Positions 28,436-37,681 of a stretch of 48,837 nucleotides of DNA are shown in pieces. The notes under the pieces are model-generated. The model did no database searches, was not told the origin of the DNA, and saw only the letters and a list, made by a program, of their open reading frames with translations. The DNA comes from Sphingobacterium alimentarium (lineage in GTDB: Bacteria; Bacteroidota; Bacteroidia; Sphingobacteriales; Sphingobacteriaceae): positions 1 through 48,837 of the forward strand of contig NZ_SMBZ01000028.1 in the NCBI RefSeq assembly GCF_004342685.1. The letters run 5' to 3'. Position 1 is the first letter of the stretch, and every line of letters begins with the position of its first letter. The position numbers and the translations under genes were made by a program.

Positions 28436-29065
28436 ATGAACAGAAGAGATTCCTTAAAAGCATTAGGATTGATAGCTGCGGGTTCGGCAGCTGTTATATC
28501 GACCAATTCTTGTGACAACAACAATAAGACAAAGTCCGTAGAAAACGCGGCTGGAGAAAAACTTCCGGGTGTACAAGACTTTGAACACGAGCGCACGCAA
28601 CAACTCTACAAAGAACAATATTTCAATGAGCACGAAATGGCTACTATTGCCGTGCTAGCGGATATCATAATCCCAAAAGACGACACCTCTCCTTCGGCTA
28701 CCGAGGTGGGTGTCCCAGATTTCATCGAATTCATTGTAAAAGACATTCCAAGTCATAAGCTGCCTATGCGAGGCGGATTAAAATGGCTGGATGTCTATGC
28801 ACAGAAAAAATTTGGTAAAGTCTTCATCGAAATAGCTGACGAAAATAAAATCAGCATAATAGATGAAATCGCCTACCCTTCCAAAGCGAAGCCTGAGGTA
28901 TCGCAAGGTGTTAGTTTTTTCAACTTAATGCGAGACCTTACTTCATCGGGCTATCTAACGACCAAAGAAGGCCTTCAATTTTTAGGATACCAAGGCAATC
29001 GTCCTGGTGTGTGGACCGGTGTTCCAGAAGATGTACTCAAAGAGCATGGTTTTGATGTTGCTTAA
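28436..29065 (+). CDS. gluconate 2-dehydrogenase subunit 3 family lipoprotein
   Basis: The ATG at 28436 gives MNRRDSLKALGLIAAGSAAV, a twin-arginine-like signal (NRRDSLK), ending at a lipobox-like STNSC. About 209 residues. The mature part carries the subunit-3 helices (EHEMATIAVLADIIIPKDD, GVPDFIEFIV). It probably carries the cofactor-loaded GMC partner through the Tat pathway and anchors it in the membrane. The gap to the GMC gene is 4 bases. Confidence 0.85.
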   Translation: MNRRDSLKALGLIAAGSAAVISTNSCDNNNKTKSVENAAGEKLPGVQDFEHERTQQLYKEQYFNEHEMATIAVLADIIIPKDDTSPSATEVGVPDFIEFIVKDIPSHKLPMRGGLKWLDVYAQKKFGKVFIEIADENKISIIDEIAYPSKAKPEVSQGVSFFNLMRDLTSSGYLTTKEGLQFLGYQGNRPGVWTGVPEDVLKEHGFDVA

Positions 29066-29091
29066 TGAGAGTGTATTGTAAGAAGTTTTAG

Positions 29092-29099
29092 TAATTTTG
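29092..29099 (+). promoter_or_regulatory. -7 promoter box (TAATTTTG) of miaE
   Basis: TAATTTTG lies 24 bases before the miaE ATG. It matches the Bacteroidota -7 consensus; the -33 element is weak. Confidence 0.5.
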
Positions 29100-29123
29100 C
29101 AGTTCACAAACTTTATATAGTAT

Positions 29124-29705
29124 ATGTTAGGTTTAAAATTGCTTACTGATCCGCGCTGGGCTAATATTGCAGAGTCTAATTTAGAAGAGATTCTGACAGA
29201 TCATGCTTGGTGTGAACAAAAGGCTGCTTCGAATGCAATTACGTTGATTACACAAAATCCAGAATTAGAAGACTTGGTTCATGAACTGACGGCTATAGCC
29301 ATTGAAGAAATGGAACATTTCAAAATGGTTATCGAGATAATTAAAGACAAAGGTTATACGTTGGGGCGTGAACGTAAAGATGATTATGTAGGGCAACTGA
29401 TGAAGTTTTCTAAAAAAGATGGCTCCCGCAATCAGGCTTTTATTGATCGATTGTTGTTTGCTGCGATGATCGAAGCGCGTAGTTGCGAGCGATTCCGCGT
29501 ACTCAGCAAAAACATAAAAGACAAAGAGCTGGCTACCTTTTACTACGACCTCATGGTCTCAGAAGCAAACCACTATACGACCTTCCTTAATTTTGCCCGC
29601 AAATATTCGGTGGACGTAGATGTGGATGCGCGTTGGCAAGAGTGGCTGGACTTCGAAGGAAAACTTATACAATCCTACGGTACTAAAGAGTACATACATG
29701 GTTAA
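29124..29705 (+). CDS. miaE: tRNA-(ms2io6A37) hydroxylase
   Basis: 193 residues of a ferritin-like diiron monooxygenase. Metal ligands are visible in AIEEMEHF, EARSCERF and SEANHYTTF. MiaE hydroxylates the prenyl group that MiaA puts on A37 of tRNA, so miaA at 20647-21549 provides the upstream step. The length fits the family. It has its own promoter box and terminator. Confidence 0.9.
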   Translation: MLGLKLLTDPRWANIAESNLEEILTDHAWCEQKAASNAITLITQNPELEDLVHELTAIAIEEMEHFKMVIEIIKDKGYTLGRERKDDYVGQLMKFSKKDGSRNQAFIDRLLFAAMIEARSCERFRVLSKNIKDKELATFYYDLMVSEANHYTTFLNFARKYSVDVDVDARWQEWLDFEGKLIQSYGTKEYIHG

Positions 29706-29710
29706 TATAC

Positions 29711-29733
29711 AAAAGGCACTTGAGGTGCCTTTT
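29711..29733 (+). terminator. terminator after miaE
   Basis: A 9-bp stem AAAAGGCAC with its complement, a 5-nt loop and a T-rich tail begin six bases after the miaE stop. Confidence 0.75.
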
Positions 29734-29780
29734 TCATTTTTTTCTTAATCTACATTAAGAATCCCCCCTATCAAATAGCT

Positions 29781-29788
29781 TAATTTTG
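29781..29788 (+). promoter_or_regulatory. -7 promoter box (TAATTTTG) of the LLM gene
   Basis: TAATTTTG lies 23 bases upstream of the ATG at 29812. It may now drive the inserted ars genes as well. Confidence 0.5.
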
Positions 29789-29811
29789 AATAAATAAGAA
29801 AGGAGAACATT

Positions 29812-30864
29812 ATGTTAGAGTTAGGTGTTGGAATGTTTGGCGATTTGCAAGTCGATTCTGCTACAGGAAAAATCCAATCTCCACAACAACGATTACAGGA
29901 AATCATTGAAGAAGTTAAGCTAATGGACGAAGTTGGCTTAGATTTTTTCGGAATGGGCGAACATCACCGTGAAGATTACGCGGTAGCCTCCCCCGAAATT
30001 ATATTAGCCGCCGCTGCTTCAGTGACTAGAAACATAAAATTAGGATCAGCTGTATCGGTTATCAGCTCCACAGATCCTGTAAAATTATATAAGGACTTTG
30101 CGACAGTAGATTTAATATCTGGCGGTAGAGCGGAGATAATGGCGGGCCGTGGCTCTTTTATCGAGTCATTCCCCGTGTTTGGTTATGACTTGAAAGACTA
30201 TAGTGAGCTATTCGAAGAAAAACTTGATTTATTATTGAAATTGAGAAGCAATCCAACCATCAATTGGACAGGAAAGTTTAGAAAATCACTCATTAATCAG
30301 GATATTTTCCCACGTGCTACAGAAAATGGATTGCCGGTATGGATTGCTGTCGGAGGAACTACCTCATCAGTCATCCGCGCAGGTAAATTAGGCCTTCCTG
30401 TAATGTTTGCTATTATCGGGGGTGCATGGGAACAATTCCAGCCCTTGTTTGAAATGTATCAACAAGCGTACGCAGATCACGGATATGATATGGACAAATT
30501 TGAGGTAGGTGTGCATATGCACTCTTTCTTTGGTGAAGATAATGAACATACAGGAAATGCTTATTATCCTACATATGCGTCCCAAATGAATCGTATAGGA
30601 GCTTCTAGAGGCTGGCCTCCATACCAGCGCTCGCAATATGATTTTGGACGTTCAGCTTTGGGTCATCTCATAGTAGGCGACGCTAATCGCGCAATAGACA
30701 AAATATTAGCCGTGCAAGAAAAATTTGGATTGACAAGATTTTCAGCCCATATGGATGTAGGAAGTCCAAATCATCAGGATATGATGAAATCTATAGAAAT
30801 ATTCGGAACTAAAATAGCTCCAAAAGTTAGAGAAGCAACTAAATTGTGGCGGAGTAATCCGTAA
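29812..30864 (+). CDS. LLM class flavin-dependent oxidoreductase with altered C-terminus
   Basis: 350 residues of a bacterial luciferase-like FMN enzyme (GMGEHHREDYAVASPEIIL, GGRAEIMAGRGSFIESFP, GRSALGHLIVGD). The last natural residues are probably REATK. The final LWRSNP is read from inserted ars-cassette DNA after the direct repeat at 30830-30844. The original end (GAA GCA ACT AAA TAA) survives at 34206-34220, followed by a terminator. The change is small and probably tolerated. Confidence 0.85.
   Translation: MLELGVGMFGDLQVDSATGKIQSPQQRLQEIIEEVKLMDEVGLDFFGMGEHHREDYAVASPEIILAAAASVTRNIKLGSAVSVISSTDPVKLYKDFATVDLISGGRAEIMAGRGSFIESFPVFGYDLKDYSELFEEKLDLLLKLRSNPTINWTGKFRKSLINQDIFPRATENGLPVWIAVGGTTSSVIRAGKLGLPVMFAIIGGAWEQFQPLFEMYQQAYADHGYDMDKFEVGVHMHSFFGEDNEHTGNAYYPTYASQMNRIGASRGWPPYQRSQYDFGRSALGHLIVGDANRAIDKILAVQEKFGLTRFSAHMDVGSPNHQDMMKSIEIFGTKIAPKVREATKLWRSNP
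30830..30844 (+). repeat. left copy of a 15-bp direct repeat bounding the ars/IS110 insert
   Basis: GAGAAGCAACTAAAT is identical to 34204-34218. It forms the last codons of the LLM gene. The two copies bracket 3359 bases of inserted DNA. Confidence 0.85.
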
Positions 30865-31186
30865 GGAAAAAGTAGTCAACTTTCAATTGTGGAATGCCGA
30901 TGATTATGAGCATAGGTTGAAACCAGGAAAGCTATTAAGTATAATTAAACTTTCAGAAGATAAATTAGAAATTGAAGATGCGGAGATAGAAGTGGAATAT
31001 CAAAGCGATACTATTGGTAAATACGATTTGGATTTCAATGGAAATACATTTGTACTGAAAAACAAAGCGACTGCCTGCTTGGCTCAGGATGCTTGCGGAA
31101 TTACTTCTGAAAAACAAAACAAAAGCCTTTCCGAATTAACAGCAAATCTATCAAATTCATGCACTCCAAATTCAGGATGCTGCTAA
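30845..31186 (+). pseudogene. DUF6428 family protein, 5'-truncated, of an ars operon
   Basis: The frame starts at the first base after the direct repeat (CGGVIRKEKVVNFQ) and continues LWNADDYEHRLKPGKLL to a C-terminus rich in cysteine (CTPNSGCC). It resembles the C-terminal ~110 residues of DUF6428 proteins, which usually lie between arsR and arsC in Bacteroidota arsenic operons. About 40 N-terminal residues and the start codon are missing. A TTG at 30887 could serve as a poor internal start. The paired cysteines could bind arsenite. Confidence 0.7.
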
Positions 31187-31204
31187 ACCCTAAATCGAAT
31201 ATCT

Positions 31205-31819
31205 ATGTATCCAACATTATCAGAGACAATTCAACAGTTAGAATGGGAGAAAATCAATAACGATGAGCGTAAAAGTACCTTGCAGCCGTTGATTGATTTT
31301 ATTCAATTAAAAATAAATAGCAAGCAGCAAATAAATATAAATTTCATTTGTACCCATAATTCGCGCAGGAGTCATTTATCACAGGTGTGGGCACAAGTAG
31401 CAGCCTCTCATTTCGGTATTGAGAATGTGATTTGCTATTCAGGAGGTACTGAAGAAAACGCATTATTTCCAAAAGTAGCAGAAACATTATCCGATCAGGG
31501 ATTTAATATTTTCAAAATAAATGATGGCTCCAATCCTGTTTATGCTATAAAATATAGTGATAATTCCCAACCGATAATTGGATTTTCTAAAAAGTATGAC
31601 AATCCTTTTAATCCAGTATCTGCTTTTGTAGCTATAATGACCTGTTCACAAGCAGATGGTGGATGTCCATTTATCGCTGGTGCGGAAAAAAGAATTCCCA
31701 TCACATTTGAAGATCCTAAAATTTCAGATAACACTTCCGAACAGACAAAGATATATTCAGAAAGAAGCTTACAGATAGCATCGGAAATGTTTTATGTTTT
31801 TTCAAAAATTACTAAATAG
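31205..31819 (+). CDS. low-molecular-weight tyrosine phosphatase-like arsenate reductase
   Basis: 204 residues with the phosphatase loop CTHNSRRS (CX5RS) and GGTEENALFPK downstream. In Bacteroidota ars operons this protein reduces arsenate to arsenite for export. Further cysteines in MTCSQADGGCPF fit thioredoxin-type resolution. It lies 18 bases after the truncated DUF6428 gene and 3 bases before acr3. Confidence 0.8.
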   Translation: MYPTLSETIQQLEWEKINNDERKSTLQPLIDFIQLKINSKQQININFICTHNSRRSHLSQVWAQVAASHFGIENVICYSGGTEENALFPKVAETLSDQGFNIFKINDGSNPVYAIKYSDNSQPIIGFSKKYDNPFNPVSAFVAIMTCSQADGGCPFIAGAEKRIPITFEDPKISDNTSEQTKIYSERSLQIASEMFYVFSKITK

Positions 31820-31822
31820 CCG

Positions 31823-32854
31823 ATGCAACCAAAACTAAAATTCTTAGACAGATATCTAACTTTATGGATATTTCTAGCTATGGCTCTTGGCCTAGGCTTA
31901 GGATATTTCTTTCCGGGTATTTCAAATATTACAAATACACTATCTGTCGGCACTACAAATATTCCGTTGGCAATAGGTTTGATATTGATGATGTACCCGC
32001 CACTGGCAAAGGTGGATTATTCATTACTGCCTATAGTATTGAAGGATAAAAAAGTTGTTAGTATTTCTTTATTATTGAACTGGATTATCGGGCCTATTTT
32101 AATGTTCGGATTAGCCATTCTTTTTCTAAGAAATGAGCCTGATTATATGATTGGCTTGATATTGATAGGCTTGGCAAGATGTATTGCAATGGTCATAGTA
32201 TGGAATGACCTTGCAAAAGGTAACAGAGAATATGCAGCCTTATTAATTGCATTAAACAGCATCTTTCAGGTATTTTCTTATAGTTTCTTAGTTTGGCTGT
32301 TTATCAATGTACTGCCAAACAGATTAGGCTTGGCAAGTTTCAATGTAAGCGTATCTATAAAAGACGTGACTGAAAGTGTAATGATTTATTTAGGGATCCC
32401 TTTCTTGACTGGTTTTCTTAGCCGTTACTTACTTGTTAAATCCAAAGGCATAGAATGGTATAACCGTAAATTTGTACCCAAAATATCGCCGATTACATTA
32501 TACGCATTATTGTTTACCATAGTATTAATGTTCAGTCTTAAAGGTGATAAAATAATAGAGTTGCCAATGGATGTCATTACGGTCGCTATACCGTTAGTCA
32601 TCTATTTTGTACTAATGTTTTTCGTAAGCTTCTTTATCAATAAATCTTTGAATGTTCCGTACGATAAAAATGCAGCAATTGCATTTACCGCCACAGGAAA
32701 CAATTTTGAACTAGCTATTGCAGTGTCCATAGCTGTATTCGGAATCCATTCACCTCAGGCATTTGTAGGCGTAATTGGGCCATTGGTAGAAGTTCCCGTT
32801 CTGATATTATTAGTAAAGATAAGCTTGTGGCTTAAAAAGAAATATTACAAATAA
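31823..32854 (+). CDS. acr3: ACR3 family arsenite efflux transporter
   Basis: 343 residues, about ten membrane helices. The conserved cysteine segment is [16 protein letters not shown], and [16 protein letters not shown] and [12 protein letters not shown] are typical of ACR3. It exports arsenite across the inner membrane. It follows the reductase gene by three bases. No ArsR-type repressor is found in the window. Confidence 0.9.
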   Translation: MQPKLKFLDRYLTLWIFLAMALGLGLGYFFPGISNITNTLSVGTTNIPLAIGLILMMYPPLAKVDYSLLPIVLKDKKVVSISLLLNWIIGPILMFGLAILFLRNEPDYMIGLILIGLARCIAMVIVWNDLAKGNREYAALLIALNSIFQVFSYSFLVWLFINVLPNRLGLASFNVSVSIKDVTESVMIYLGIPFLTGFLSRYLLVKSKGIEWYNRKFVPKISPITLYALLFTIVLMFSLKGDKIIELPMDVITVAIPLVIYFVLMFFVSFFINKSLNVPYDKNAAIAFTATGNNFELAIAVSIAVFGIHSPQAFVGVIGPLVEVPVLILLVKISLWLKKKYYK

Positions 32855-32859
32855 ATAAA

Positions 32860-34203
32860 ATGTAAAAAGAGTGCAGGGCTTGAGCTAAAAGCTAAACCTC
32901 TTAAACAGATTACAGGGGGAGTGACTTATAAACTTCCCCTTTTTTATAATGATACTTCCTGAAATGGAATAATTTGATACTCGTGCTCTGAATTATAATA
33001 GGAATTATTTTTCCATAAGATAAAAGTCAGTTCCAGCAGTTTTCTTTGGATGGCAACTATAGCTTTCATTTTAATTCCATGCCTTGAAACTATTCTTAAG
33101 AAAATATCTCTAAACCTTTCATCGGTTCTTATTGCAGCCAGTGCAGGAAAGTGCATTACTTTCCTTAAATTCCGATTACCACGCTTGGATATTCGGGGTT
33201 TGGATTTTACTGAAGTTCCAGATGTCTTTTCTCTTACATCTAATCCTGCATAACTAACCAACTGTCTTTTATTCTTTATTAACTCGAATCCGTTGGTTTC
33301 GGCGATAATTGTTACAGCAGTCAGATTTTCTATTCCCGGAATTGAAGATACTATTTTCATCTTTTCTACTAGAGTTTTATCTCCTTTGATGAGGATAGCA
33401 ATTTCGCCTCTAATCTCCTTTTCCTGCAAATCAATAAGAGCTATTCTTTTTTTTAGTTCGATTAACTGAGCTTTCACTTGAAGTTGCAGATTTACGTTCT
33501 GCGTGCAGTTGATTTTTCAACATTGTACGCTCATGTACAAGCTGCTCACGTTCCCGACAAAGCTGTCTCAAATCATTAAATATTTTTAAAGGAGGTTGCC
33601 ACACTTCCAATTGCCTTTCCAAACCAAATCTAGCAATCGCTTGTGAAGCGCTCTTATCAGTAATGGTTTTTATGTCAAGTGTTTTTGCATAATTACTGAT
33701 CTTGTTTGGCAAAACGATGCTGACTTGTTTTCGAATACTGTAAAGATAGTAGGCTAAGGATTCATGGTAAACTCCTGTTGCTTCCATTACATAACGTACT
33801 TCTGTTCTAGTTGATGTCTGTTTATTTACCCACGCGACAAGACTTGAAAATCCTTTTTTAGTATTGGGAAATATTTTGTAGCCATAGACTTCTATGCTGA
33901 TCTGTTCATCCATTCTACCAAGCGATACAACTAATTCATTTTGTGCAACATCAATTCCTACTGTCTGCTTTAATAATACCTTAATCTTATATGGTTTAGG
34001 TAAGTGATAACCTTTCTTCATCTTTTCTCCAGACTGGATATACTGGCTATAAGACTCATAATAATGAGCAAATTCCTTACATTCTGTTCAGATTCTAAAA
34101 GGTTAAAGAAGAGGCTGTCTCTTTTCTTGAATATACCATAAGGCTATTTAAAGCAAAATCTGCTCTCGCTCTTCTTCACTTAGATTATATTATACAAACA
34201 TAG
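32860..34203 (-). mobile_element. IS110-family element
   Basis: It contains a transposase with a DEDD-type N-terminal domain and a C-terminal Transposase_20 domain in two frames. About 180 bases of non-coding DNA lie upstream of it (34022-34203), next to the right copy of the 15-bp repeat. The outer limits are approximate. IS110 elements carry no terminal inverted repeats, and none are seen here. Confidence 0.65.
32944..34021 (-). pseudogene. IS110-family transposase, frameshifted in an A8 run
   Basis: The first frame (34021 to 33431) carries VGIDVAQNELVVSLG, VMEATGVYHESLAYYL and DIKTITDKSASQAIARFG. The second (to 32944) carries VSSIPGIENLTAVTIIAE and LVSYAGLDVREKTSGTSV. They join at a run of eight A on the coding strand (33447-33454): one base fewer would restore a single ~350-residue protein. 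IS110 transposases are normally made from one uninterrupted frame, so the gene is probably inactive unless slippage occurs. Confidence 0.8.
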
Positions 34204-34218
34204 GAGAAGCAACTAAAT
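34204..34218 (+). repeat. right copy of the 15-bp direct repeat
   Basis: GAGAAGCAACTAAAT repeats 30830-30844. It is followed by AA, forming the natural TAA stop of the LLM frame at 34218-34220, and by a terminator hairpin. Confidence 0.85.
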
Positions 34219-34225
34219 AATTTTT

Positions 34226-34252
34226 AAGTCCTACTTTACCCACGTAGGACTT
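34226..34252 (+). terminator. displaced native terminator of the LLM gene
   Basis: A 9-bp stem (AAGTCCTAC and complement), 9-nt loop and T run start six bases after the relocated LLM stop. Confidence 0.75.
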
Positions 34253-34263
34253 TTTATTTAACA

Positions 34264-34635
34264 ATTGTATTTAATCCCAAATTTTCGTTAAAACACCCTA
34301 TTTACCTCCTTTTGTACCCATTTGTGTGTCAAAATGCCCTATATTTTATCATTTCTCCCGCATTATATTATTTTGGATAGGTTTTTGATAGGACCTGATT
34401 ATATCAAAGAGAATATTCATTTTCTACGCAAAGGGCTCTACATTAGTTGACTAGCGTTACAAATATGGAAAGTGAAAGAAAAAGAAAAGAGCAAAAATAT
34501 TTTACTTTTTGTTATTTGGATGGTTAACAAATAGGACAGGTAATTAACGAATTGATAAAAGTGCGTTTATCGGCGATATATCAATTAATGGCTTACAAAA
34601 CATACAAACTATTATGATAATAGTGCGTAAGTTCT
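34264..34635. other. intergenic region with no recognisable gene
   Basis: An AT-rich gap of about 370 bases. I see no gene or RNA structure of note in it. The apaG promoter box follows at 34636. Confidence 0.5.
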
Positions 34636-34643
34636 TAAATTTG
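34636..34643 (+). promoter_or_regulatory. -7 promoter box (TAAATTTG) of apaG
   Basis: TAAATTTG lies 11 bases before the apaG ATG and matches TAnnTTTG. Confidence 0.45.
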
Positions 34644-34654
34644 AAACAATTAGT

Positions 34655-35041
34655 ATGATAACAAAAGCTACATCAGGCGTAATCATTTCAGTAGAAACCG
34701 AATATCAGACGGAATATTCAAATCCTGAAAATATGCACTACATGTTTGCATATCGCATCACCATTGAAAACACATCTAGTCATACCATTCAGCTGGTAAA
34801 CAGACATTGGGACATTTTTGACTCCATAGGCGAAAATAAAACTGTGGATGGCGAAGGTGTGGTCGGCACACAGCCCGTTCTTGCGCCTGGCGAATCTCAT
34901 CAATACGTGTCTGGGTGTAACCTAAAGAGCGAAATAGGTTATATGCAGGGATTCTATACGATGAAAAGAGAGATAGATGACTACTATTTCCAGGTAGATA
35001 TTCCGCGATTTAATTTGATTGCTTCATTTAAATTAAATTAA
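34655..35041 (+). CDS. apaG: ApaG domain protein (Co2+/Mg2+ efflux-associated)
   Basis: 128 residues, the usual length, with the family blocks FAYRITIENTS, LVNRHWDIFDSIGENKTVDG and GVVGTQPVLAPGESHQYVSG. ApaG is a small beta-sandwich protein. Its name comes from Co2+ resistance phenotypes, and its biochemical role is not settled. Confidence 0.9.
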   Translation: MITKATSGVIISVETEYQTEYSNPENMHYMFAYRITIENTSSHTIQLVNRHWDIFDSIGENKTVDGEGVVGTQPVLAPGESHQYVSGCNLKSEIGYMQGFYTMKREIDDYYFQVDIPRFNLIASFKLN

Positions 35042-35105
35042 CACTTCTTTGTCATAAACCCGCAGAGTATTATAGTTTTTTAACGCATAAAAACGAATTT
35101 ATCTG

Positions 35106-35113
35106 TATTTTTG
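35106..35113 (+). promoter_or_regulatory. -7 promoter box (TATTTTTG)
   Basis: TATTTTTG lies 13 bases before the SDR-like gene and probably serves it and the coupled ABC-F gene. Confidence 0.4.
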
Positions 35114-35126
35114 TATTTGGATAAAT

Positions 35127-35792
35127 ATGCCTGATACAAAACACATAGCGCTGGTATTAGGGGCTTCTGGTCTTATTGGAAAAGAAACCCTGAATTTATT
35201 ATTGGAAAACAATAAATATAAAACCGTATATGCTATTACTCGAAAACCTCTAGGGATAACCCATCCCAAATTAACTGAAATAATTGCTGATATGTCTACA
35301 GTTGATGAGGCTCTAAAAGAGCTCCAGGTAGATCATTTATTCAGTGCAATCGGCTCCACTAAATCCAAGACTCCCGATAAAAAACAATACTATGAGATTG
35401 ATTTAGAATATCCACTTAAAGTCGCGAAAAGCTTACATCAAAATGGTTGTAATACCGTATGCTTGGTGAGCAGTATGGGCGCTGATGCAAATTCTTCCAA
35501 TTTTTATCTTGAACTAAAAGGTAAAGTGGAAGAGGCTATGCAAGCCGTTGGTTTTCGCAGTGTACATTTATTCAGACCTTCCTTACTCCTGGGCAAACGC
35601 AAAGAAAAAAGATTCTTTGAGCAACTGGGTAAAGTTTTATTCCCGGTTATAAGTTTCCTTTTTATAGGCAAACTAAAAGACTATAAAGGTATACAAGCTA
35701 AAGATGTTGCCTCGGCTATGGTTAATGTGGCTACACAAGGCAATACAGGCGTACATATATACCAAACACAACTTATAAAAGAATTAGCGTGA
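35127..35792 (+). CDS. atypical SDR / NAD(P)-binding protein (HTATIP2-like)
   Basis: 221 residues with an N-terminal nucleotide-binding motif (VLGASGLIGKETLNLLL) and a C-terminal IQAKDVASAMVNVA block. VCLVSSMGADANSSNFYLELKG and LFRPSLLLGKR are typical of the HTATIP2-like atypical SDR group. The substrate is unknown. The stop overlaps the ABC-F start by four bases (GTGA). Confidence 0.8.
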   Translation: MPDTKHIALVLGASGLIGKETLNLLLENNKYKTVYAITRKPLGITHPKLTEIIADMSTVDEALKELQVDHLFSAIGSTKSKTPDKKQYYEIDLEYPLKVAKSLHQNGCNTVCLVSSMGADANSSNFYLELKGKVEEAMQAVGFRSVHLFRPSLLLGKRKEKRFFEQLGKVLFPVISFLFIGKLKDYKGIQAKDVASAMVNVATQGNTGVHIYQTQLIKELA

Positions 35793-37651
35793 GTATTATT
35801 AGCACAGAACAGTTAGGTCATTCCTTTAATGACAAATGGTTATTTAAGAATCTTCATTTCGCTTTACAAAAAGGTGATAGAGTCGCGCTCGTAGGTATTA
35901 ATGGAACCGGCAAGTCTACCCTACTCAAGCTCATGGCCGAACTCTTTCCTCCTCAAGAGGGAAAAATCGTAAAAGAAAAAGGCCTACGTATAGGTTATTT
36001 ATCACAAGAGCCAGACTTTTCGGGTTTGACTACGATCAATGATTTTATTTACTCATCGGATAATGAACAGCAACAGCTGATCAAAGAGTACGAGTTATTG
36101 GTGGAGCAAGCTGATGTTGATCAGAAAAAATTAGCGCAGGTTACAGATAAACTGACCGCATTGAATGCTTGGGAATATGAGCATAGTATCAAAACTATTT
36201 TAAATAGATTACAGATTTCAGACTTTGAGCAGGACATCAATAGTTTGTCTGGTGGACAGAAGAAACGTCTCTCCTTGGCTAAACTTCTCATCGACGAACC
36301 TGATGTATATATATTAGATGAGCCTACCAATCATTTGGATATTGAAACTATTGAATGGTTGGAAAAACTACTTACTACCGGACATAAAACTGTTTTGGTG
36401 GTTTCTCACGATAGATATTTTCTGGATAATGTATGTACACATATTAAGGAACTTGATAAAGGAAACTTTTATTCCTACGCGGGCAACTACGCTTATTTCT
36501 TGGAGAAAAAAGCAGAAAGAGAATATAATGACGTATTATCCGCTGAAAAAGCTAGAAATCTTCTTCGCAAAGAATTAGACTGGATGCGCAGACAGCCACA
36601 AGCACGTGGTACAAAATCTAAAGCTAGAATTGAAGCTTTTTACGATTTGGAAGAAAAGTCAAAAGGTCCTAAGAGTCAGGATAAGGTGCAACTTAGTGTT
36701 AAAGTAGCACGTCAGGGCTCGAAAATTTTAGAGTTGGAACATGTTTCAAAATCTTTTGATAGCAAAACTATCATAGATGACTTTTCATATACGTTCAAAA
36801 AAGGTGATCGAATAGGCCTTTCCGGCAAGAATGGTTCGGGAAAAAGTACTTTCCTTAATCTTATTACTCAAGAGATCTTCCCCGATAAAGGTGAGGTCAA
36901 TGTTGGTGAAACAACTAAATACGGATATTATAAGCAAGGCGGTCTGAGTTTTTCTGATGACAATCGAGTAATCGATGTCGTGAAATCCGTTGCCGATTAT
37001 ATACAGATGGCCAACGGAGATACGATTACAGCTTCTCAGTTGTTGACCTTATTTTTATTTCCGCCAGAAAAACAGCATGGCTTGGTAAGCAAGCTGAGTG
37101 GTGGCGAAAAGAAAAGATTGCAATTGATGCGAGTTTTGATGTCAAATCCTAATTTCTTAATTCTGGATGAGCCATCTAATGATCTTGACATTGACACGTT
37201 GAATGTGCTGGAAGATTTTCTCCTCTCCTATTCGGGAATACTTATACTCGTTTCTCACGACAGGTATTTAATTGACAAGTTGACGGATCAACTATTTATT
37301 TTTGATGGTTCTGGCACAGTCACTATTTATAACGGAAATTATGCTGACTTTAAATTTGAGCAGGAGCAAAAAATAAAAGAAGAGAAGCAAGCAGAGAAGA
37401 AGAATAAAGAACAAGAAAAAATAATTGCTGAAACAGCGAAAAGGAAATTGTCATACAAAGAACAGAAAGAGTATGAACAATTAGAAGAAGAAATTGAAAA
37501 GTTAGAGATCATTATTCAAGAACGAACAGAAGAATTAAATAAAACTACAGATCATTTGCAATTGTCAGAATTGGCAAGCCATATTGAAAAGTTGCAAATT
37601 GATCTGGACAGTAAATCTGAACGTTGGTTGGAGTTAGCAGAGTATGTATAG
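35789..37651 (+). CDS. ABC-F family ATPase (Uup-like)
   Basis: 620 residues with two ABC ATPase domains. Domain 1 has GINGTGKST, SGGQKKRLSL and YILDEPTNHLD; domain 2 has GKNGSGKST, SGGEKKRLQL and LILDEPSNDLD. An inter-domain linker with basic residues (WMRRQPQARGTKSKARIEAF) and a charged C-terminal coiled coil (about residues 535-615) are as in Uup. ABC-F proteins act on the ribosome or on DNA intermediates. It starts at a GTG coupled to the SDR-like gene. Its TAG stop overlaps the first base of a parS site. Confidence 0.9.
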   Translation: MSIISTEQLGHSFNDKWLFKNLHFALQKGDRVALVGINGTGKSTLLKLMAELFPPQEGKIVKEKGLRIGYLSQEPDFSGLTTINDFIYSSDNEQQQLIKEYELLVEQADVDQKKLAQVTDKLTALNAWEYEHSIKTILNRLQISDFEQDINSLSGGQKKRLSLAKLLIDEPDVYILDEPTNHLDIETIEWLEKLLTTGHKTVLVVSHDRYFLDNVCTHIKELDKGNFYSYAGNYAYFLEKKAEREYNDVLSAEKARNLLRKELDWMRRQPQARGTKSKARIEAFYDLEEKSKGPKSQDKVQLSVKVARQGSKILELEHVSKSFDSKTIIDDFSYTFKKGDRIGLSGKNGSGKSTFLNLITQEIFPDKGEVNVGETTKYGYYKQGGLSFSDDNRVIDVVKSVADYIQMANGDTITASQLLTLFLFPPEKQHGLVSKLSGGEKKRLQLMRVLMSNPNFLILDEPSNDLDIDTLNVLEDFLLSYSGILILVSHDRYLIDKLTDQLFIFDGSGTVTIYNGNYADFKFEQEQKIKEEKQAEKKNKEQEKIIAETAKRKLSYKEQKEYEQLEEEIEKLEIIIQERTEELNKTTDHLQLSELASHIEKLQIDLDSKSERWLELAEYV

Positions 37652-37664
37652 TTTCACGTGAAAC
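37651..37664. promoter_or_regulatory. parS site 1
   Basis: GTTTCACGTGAAAC is a perfect 14-bp palindrome and is followed by A. The bacterial ParB-binding consensus is TGTTTCACGTGAAACA. It lies in the 57-base gap before mnmG. Confidence 0.85.
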
Positions 37665-37681
37665 ATTGATGTTTTTAAGAG

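Noticed and set aside
33431..33477. Programmed -1/+1 frameshift in the IS110 transposase
   Set aside because: IS110 transposases are normally encoded in one frame, and no slippery heptamer plus stimulator is seen beyond the A8 run, so mutation is more likely.
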